Notes under the pieces: generated by a model
Databases searched by the model: none
The model's input: the letters and a program-made list of their open reading frames with translations, nothing else
Told to the model about the DNA's origin: nothing
Assembly: GCF_002287075.1 (NCBI RefSeq)
Contig: NZ_NSKE01000002.1
Span: 1 to 64,000 of the forward strand
From: Fodinibius salipaludis
Lineage (GTDB): Bacteria > Bacteroidota > Rhodothermia > Balneolales > Balneolaceae
Direction of reading: 5' to 3'
Length of the DNA stretch: 64,000 nt
In this document: in pieces, positions 60,241 to 64,000 of the stretch
Position numbering within the stretch: the stretch's first letter is position 1
How the letters are laid out: every line of letters begins with the position of its first letter
Program-made: the position numbers and the translations under genes

Positions 60241-62274
60241 ATGAGCAACTCCGATACAACCAAGCAGTCTCTTTTCGATGAGTTCCCTCCCGTATCAACC
60301 GAGGAATGGGAAGAAGTAATTAAGCAGGATTTAAAAGGCGCCGACTATAAAGAAAAACTCCGGTGGGAAACCGGCGAAGGCGTTGAACCACTTCCGTTTT
60401 ACCGACGTGAGGATATTTCTGATCTCGACCGTACAGCTCCAATTCCAAAATCATATTCGCGCACCGGGGCCAACAGCTGGGAGATACGCGAACCCATTTA
60501 CGAGGATAATATCCCCCAAGCTAATAAAGCGGCTCGCAATGCACTCGATCGCGGGGCTAATGCCCTGCAGTTTCAAATAAATATTCGGCGTACAGAAGGG
60601 ATGCTCGGCGGCGATATCCAGGGATTACCTATTCAAAACCAATCCGACTTCACAACACTTTTAGACAAAATTTCCTTAGAAAATACGCCTCTACATTTTG
60701 ATGCGGGCATAGCTTCACCTTCCCTACTGTCTATGCTTTGGAATGAAGTTCGGACTCAGAATATCGATCCCAAAAAAGTCCGGGCAACCTTCAGCTACGA
60801 TCCGTTTGTATACCTTCTTCAACACGGACAATATTCAAAAAAACGGAAAGAGGTTGAGCGCGACATTTTCCATATTGCCCAATTTTCGGCAGAACATATG
60901 CCCGCTATTCGGCCGCTGGGCGTTAACGCACGATTTTTTCACAACAGCGGTGCTACCATTGCACAGGAATTGGGATATGCTATAGCTTCCGCATCAGAAT
61001 ATTTAGCGATACTATCCGATAGTGAAATAAATCTGGATGATGCCGTACAGTCATTGTCCGTTAGCTTATCAATCGGCTCAAATTATTTTCTGGAAATTTC
61101 CAAATTCCGTGCTGCCCGGCTGCTTTGGAAGAATCTTATTGAAGCTTACGGTGTAGACCCGGAAGAGAATCCAGCTTATTTGCACGGAGAAACCTCGCGC
61201 TGGAATAAAACACTTTACGATCCATATACCAATATGCTTCGTACCTCCACCGAGGGTATGTCCGGCGCTATTGCGGGATGCGACTCCTTAACAGTCTTGC
61301 CATTCGATGAGCACTTCCGTCAGCCCGATGAGTTTTCACAGCGCATTGCCCGCAATCAGCAGCTAATTCTAAGTGAGGAAGCCTATTTTAATAAAGTTGA
61401 AGATCCGGCTGCCGGCTCGTATTACATCGAAACGTTGACTGAAGAAATTGCTGAAAAGGCCTGGGAAAATTTTCAAGATATTGAAACGGAAGGCGGACTA
61501 TTTACAGCCATTGAAAACGGAACGGTGCAATCAGCTATTCAGCAATCGCAAGAACAGCGCAATCAGTCCATTGCCAAACGAGGACGTACATTTGTGGGTA
61601 CGAACCAGTACACTAATGCTGACGAAAACAGGAGCGATGATATCGGCGGAACCCAACAAACAAGAGCCCTCCGCGAATCCGAAGACATTAGCATAGAAAG
61701 TGATTCTGAAAACCTTGTAGAATATCTGGGTGATGCTTTTTCACAACAAGCTAACATTGCAGATATCATTAACAAGCTATTTGACTTAGGCCGTCAGCAA
61801 TACCGAACGGTGGCACCCTATAGAGGTCCCCAAGCTTTTGAAGAGCTTCGCCTGGCTACTGAAAACCACCAGTCTACACCCAAGGTTTTAAATTTGCCGC
61901 TGGGTAATAAAAAATGGCGCAAGGGACGTGCAACATTCTCTTCCAATTTCTTCGGCTGTGCCGGCTATGATATCGAAGACCCTATTGGCTTTGGGGATGT
62001 GGATGAAGCTATTGATGCCATTAAAAAAGAACAACCTGATATTGCGGTGATCTGTAGCTCGGATAAGGAATACAAGGAACTCGTCCCGGCTATTGCGGAT
62101 GCGGTTTCTAACCTTGATGATCCACCGATTTTAGTGCTCGCGGGATATCCGGAAGAAGATATTAAGAAGTATAAAGAAGCCGGCATTGATGAGTTTATTT
62201 ACTCGAAGTGCAATGTGATTGAAACACTGACCCGATTTCAACAAAAACTTGGGATAATTTTAAATGAAAAATGA
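60241..62274 (+). CDS. mutA: Methylmalonyl-CoA mutase small (beta) subunit
   Basis: The 677-residue protein is homologous along its length to the mutase barrel (FPPVSTEEWEEVIKQDLKGADY, GVNARFFHNSGATIAQELGYA, RTSTEGMSGAIAGCDSLTVLPFDE, VEDPAAGSYYIE). Its C-terminal flavodoxin-like domain (FFGCAGYDIEDPIGFG) lacks the DxHxxG cobalamin motif, as expected of the non-catalytic subunit. The large subunit follows after 58 bases. The pair converts methylmalonyl-CoA and succinyl-CoA into each other. Confidence 0.95.
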   Translation: MSNSDTTKQSLFDEFPPVSTEEWEEVIKQDLKGADYKEKLRWETGEGVEPLPFYRREDISDLDRTAPIPKSYSRTGANSWEIREPIYEDNIPQANKAARNALDRGANALQFQINIRRTEGMLGGDIQGLPIQNQSDFTTLLDKISLENTPLHFDAGIASPSLLSMLWNEVRTQNIDPKKVRATFSYDPFVYLLQHGQYSKKRKEVERDIFHIAQFSAEHMPAIRPLGVNARFFHNSGATIAQELGYAIASASEYLAILSDSEINLDDAVQSLSVSLSIGSNYFLEISKFRAARLLWKNLIEAYGVDPEENPAYLHGETSRWNKTLYDPYTNMLRTSTEGMSGAIAGCDSLTVLPFDEHFRQPDEFSQRIARNQQLILSEEAYFNKVEDPAAGSYYIETLTEEIAEKAWENFQDIETEGGLFTAIENGTVQSAIQQSQEQRNQSIAKRGRTFVGTNQYTNADENRSDDIGGTQQTRALRESEDISIESDSENLVEYLGDAFSQQANIADIINKLFDLGRQQYRTVAPYRGPQAFEELRLATENHQSTPKVLNLPLGNKKWRKGRATFSSNFFGCAGYDIEDPIGFGDVDEAIDAIKKEQPDIAVICSSDKEYKELVPAIADAVSNLDDPPILVLAGYPEEDIKKYKEAGIDEFIYSKCNVIETLTRFQQKLGIILNEK

Positions 62275-62312
62275 AAAATTAAATTGGGATTACCCCATTC
62301 TTAATTTTTCAT
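62271..62312. repeat. Inverted repeat between mutA and mutB
   Basis: ATGAAAAATTAA (62271-62282) and its exact complement TTAATTTTTCAT (62301-62312) flank an 18-base loop that can pair further (TTGGG with CCCCA). It includes the mutA stop codon and fills the 58-base gap. It lacks a T-run, so it is probably not a full terminator. Confidence 0.45.
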
Positions 62313-62332
62313 TCTTAATTCCTAATTGAACT

Positions 62333-64000
62333 ATGAGACCTGATTTTTCTGACATAGATTTCGATGCTTCGATTTCTGCCGATCAAAAAGGAAATGACAA
62401 CGAATCGTGGCAAACAGCTGAGCAAATTCCCGTTAAGCCGCAGTTCACTAAGGCTGATATCGAAAATCTTGAGCACCTTGACTATGCAGCCGGGATCCCG
62501 CCGTATTTACGTGGACCGTACTCCACCATGTACTGCTTTCGTCCGTGGACAATACGCCAATACGCCGGATTTTCGACCGCTGAAGAATCTAATGAATTTT
62601 ATCGCAAGGCACTGGCTCAGGGACAAAAAGGGCTTTCCGTAGCCTTTGACTTAGCTACACACCGGGGCTATGACTCCGATCATCCGCGCGTTTCCGGGGA
62701 TATTGGAAAGGCCGGGGTCGCTATCGATTCCATCTTGGATATGAAAGTACTGTTCGACCAGATTCCGCTGGATGAGATGTCGGTTTCCATGACCATGAAC
62801 GGGGCTGTCATCCCAATCATGGCGTTTTATATTGTAACGGCAGAGGAACAGGGCGTATCCAAAGAGAAGCTCTCAGGTACCATACAAAATGATATCCTTA
62901 AAGAATTTATGGTGCGCAACACCTACATCTATCCGCCCAAGCCGTCGATGCGCATAGTGGGCGATATCTTTGAGTATACCTCTCAGCACATGCCGAAATT
63001 CAATTCCATTTCGGTGTCCGGCTATCACATGCAGGAGGCCGGTGCTACCTCTGATATTGAGTTGGCCTATACCCTTGCTGACGGACTCGAATATCTGCGA
63101 ACTGGAATCGAAGCCGGACTCGATGTAGATAAATTCGCTCCCCGCATCTCGTTTTTCTGGGCTATTGGGATGAATCACTTTATGGAGGTTGCCAAGATGC
63201 GTGCCGCCCGCATGCTTTGGGCAAAGCTGGTAAAACAATTTGATCCCAAAAATCCCAAGTCAATGTCACTACGTACCCACAGTCAAACATCGGGATGGAG
63301 CCTCACCAAGCAGGATCCGTACAACAACGTAGCACGTACAACCATTGAGGCTATGGCCGCGGCACTCGGACACACACAATCGATGCATACCAATGCCCTC
63401 GATGAAGCCATTGCCTTGCCTTCTGATTTCTCCTCCCGTATTGCCCGCAACACACAGACGTATCTTCAGGAAGAAACTGGCATCACTAAAGCCGTTGATC
63501 CCTGGGCAGGATCATACTATGTGGAATACCTGACTGACCGCATTGCACGTCGTGCATGGGAGCTGATCGAAGAAGTGGAAGAGCTTGGGGGTATGGCTAA
63601 AGCCATTGAAACCGGTGTGCCGAAGATGAGGATCGAGGAAGCAGCTGCCAAAAAGCAGGCCCGTATCGATTCCGGCAAAGAAACTATTGTAGGCGTTAAC
63701 AAATATCAGCTTGACAAAGAAGAGCCGATTGACATTCTTGAGGTTGATAATGAGAAAGTCCGAAAGGCGCAGTTAGATCGGCTCGAAAAGCTGCGAGCAG
63801 AACGCAATGAAGAAGAAGTACAATCAGCGCTTGACGCTATTACAAAAGTGGCAGATACCGGTGACGGTAATCTACTCGATATGGCAGTTAAAGCAGCTCG
63901 CAAGCGTGCAACATTGGGCGAAATTTCCGATGCTATGGAGAAAGCGTTCGGACGTTATACCGCAACCGTTAGATCCGTATCAGGTGTGTATTCTTCAGAG
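62333..64000 (+). CDS. mutB: Methylmalonyl-CoA mutase large (alpha) subunit, N-terminal part
   Basis: The frame is open from ATG 62333 to the window end (556 codons); the usual length is about 700-740, so the C-terminal cobalamin domain is outside. Hallmarks of the catalytic subunit are [14 protein letters not shown] and [18 protein letters not shown], then [51 protein letters not shown] and [12 protein letters not shown]. It forms a heterodimer with the MutA product and needs adenosylcobalamin. It feeds propionyl-CoA carbon into the citric acid cycle. Confidence 0.96.
   Translation, partial: MRPDFSDIDFDASISADQKGNDNESWQTAEQIPVKPQFTKADIENLEHLDYAAGIPPYLRGPYSTMYCFRPWTIRQYAGFSTAEESNEFYRKALAQGQKGLSVAFDLATHRGYDSDHPRVSGDIGKAGVAIDSILDMKVLFDQIPLDEMSVSMTMNGAVIPIMAFYIVTAEEQGVSKEKLSGTIQNDILKEFMVRNTYIYPPKPSMRIVGDIFEYTSQHMPKFNSISVSGYHMQEAGATSDIELAYTLADGLEYLRTGIEAGLDVDKFAPRISFFWAIGMNHFMEVAKMRAARMLWAKLVKQFDPKNPKSMSLRTHSQTSGWSLTKQDPYNNVARTTIEAMAAALGHTQSMHTNALDEAIALPSDFSSRIARNTQTYLQEETGITKAVDPWAGSYYVEYLTDRIARRAWELIEEVEELGGMAKAIETGVPKMRIEEAAAKKQARIDSGKETIVGVNKYQLDKEEPIDILEVDNEKVRKAQLDRLEKLRAERNEEEVQSALDAITKVADTGDGNLLDMAVKAARKRATLGEISDAMEKAFGRYTATVRSVSGVYSSE

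Noticed and set aside
1-64000. CRISPR arrays, tRNA or rRNA genes, transposases, phage or conjugation genes
   Set aside because: Reading both strands showed no regularly spaced repeats, no tRNA-like cloverleaf sequence, and no gene of these classes.

Overview
The window looks like chromosomal DNA of a free-living, heterotrophic member of the Bacteroidota/Rhodothermota/Balneolota assemblage, most likely a Balneolales-type marine or saline-soil bacterium. The reasons are indirect: moderate GC, many lipoproteins with short lipoboxes, TAnnTTTG-like -7 promoter elements, HisKA_2-type histidine kinases, a two-subunit methylmalonyl-CoA mutase, cyanophycin genes and a GbsR/MarR-type regulator. No rRNA, tRNA, CRISPR array, transposase or phage gene was seen.

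Layout. 1-966 is the N-terminal part of a CARDB-repeat lipoprotein (minus strand, cut by the window edge). 1.8-9.7 kb carries a phospholipase D-family enzyme, a DUF421 relic, a complete cyanophycin make-and-break set (isoaspartyl peptidase, cyanophycinase, cyanophycin synthetase), an MgtC-like protein and small membrane proteins. 10.5-24.7 kb is a copper-handling island: an aberrant PII protein, a Met-rich periplasmic protein, two SHOCT proteins, a CusS/CusR-like two-component system, two multicopper oxidases, CopB, a DUF318 permease, and DUF305 and DUF2231 membrane proteins. Four of its promoters share a direct repeat, TTTAAGC-N4-TTTAAG, always 9-10 bases upstream of a -7-like element, which is very probably the binding site of the response regulator encoded in the island.

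25-33 kb has PAS/HisKA_2 sensor kinases (one a decayed copy), a DUF4382 lipoprotein and a quinone-reductase-like enzyme. 33.0-40.5 kb is a tight five-gene minus-strand operon: an ATP/ADP-translocase-like membrane protein fused to HEAT repeats, a BamA/TamA-type barrel, a lipoprotein with protein-kinase-like catalytic residues, a metallophosphoesterase lipoprotein and a GbsR-type regulator. It is headed by a perfect 18-bp inverted repeat. I regard it as the best candidate for an undescribed system: envelope phosphorylation and dephosphorylation outside the cytoplasm.

40.6-48.8 kb holds acyl-CoA and redox genes: CoA transferases, a KAS III-like enzyme, Dps, OsmC, thioredoxin, Crp/Fnr and Rrf2 regulators and lipoate ligase. 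49.1-53.3 kb has a TauE/SafE protein and a translationally overlapping cluster of an RsbW-GNAT fusion, a STAS protein, a flavin reductase and an M20 peptidase. 53.3-60 kb has a GIY-YIG nuclease, cold-shock protein, dodecin, a hybrid kinase, SufE, a PAS-only protein and an acyl-CoA dehydrogenase. 60.2-64 kb has methylmalonyl-CoA mutase small and (partial) large subunits. All functional calls were made by reading the sequence; none was confirmed by a database search.
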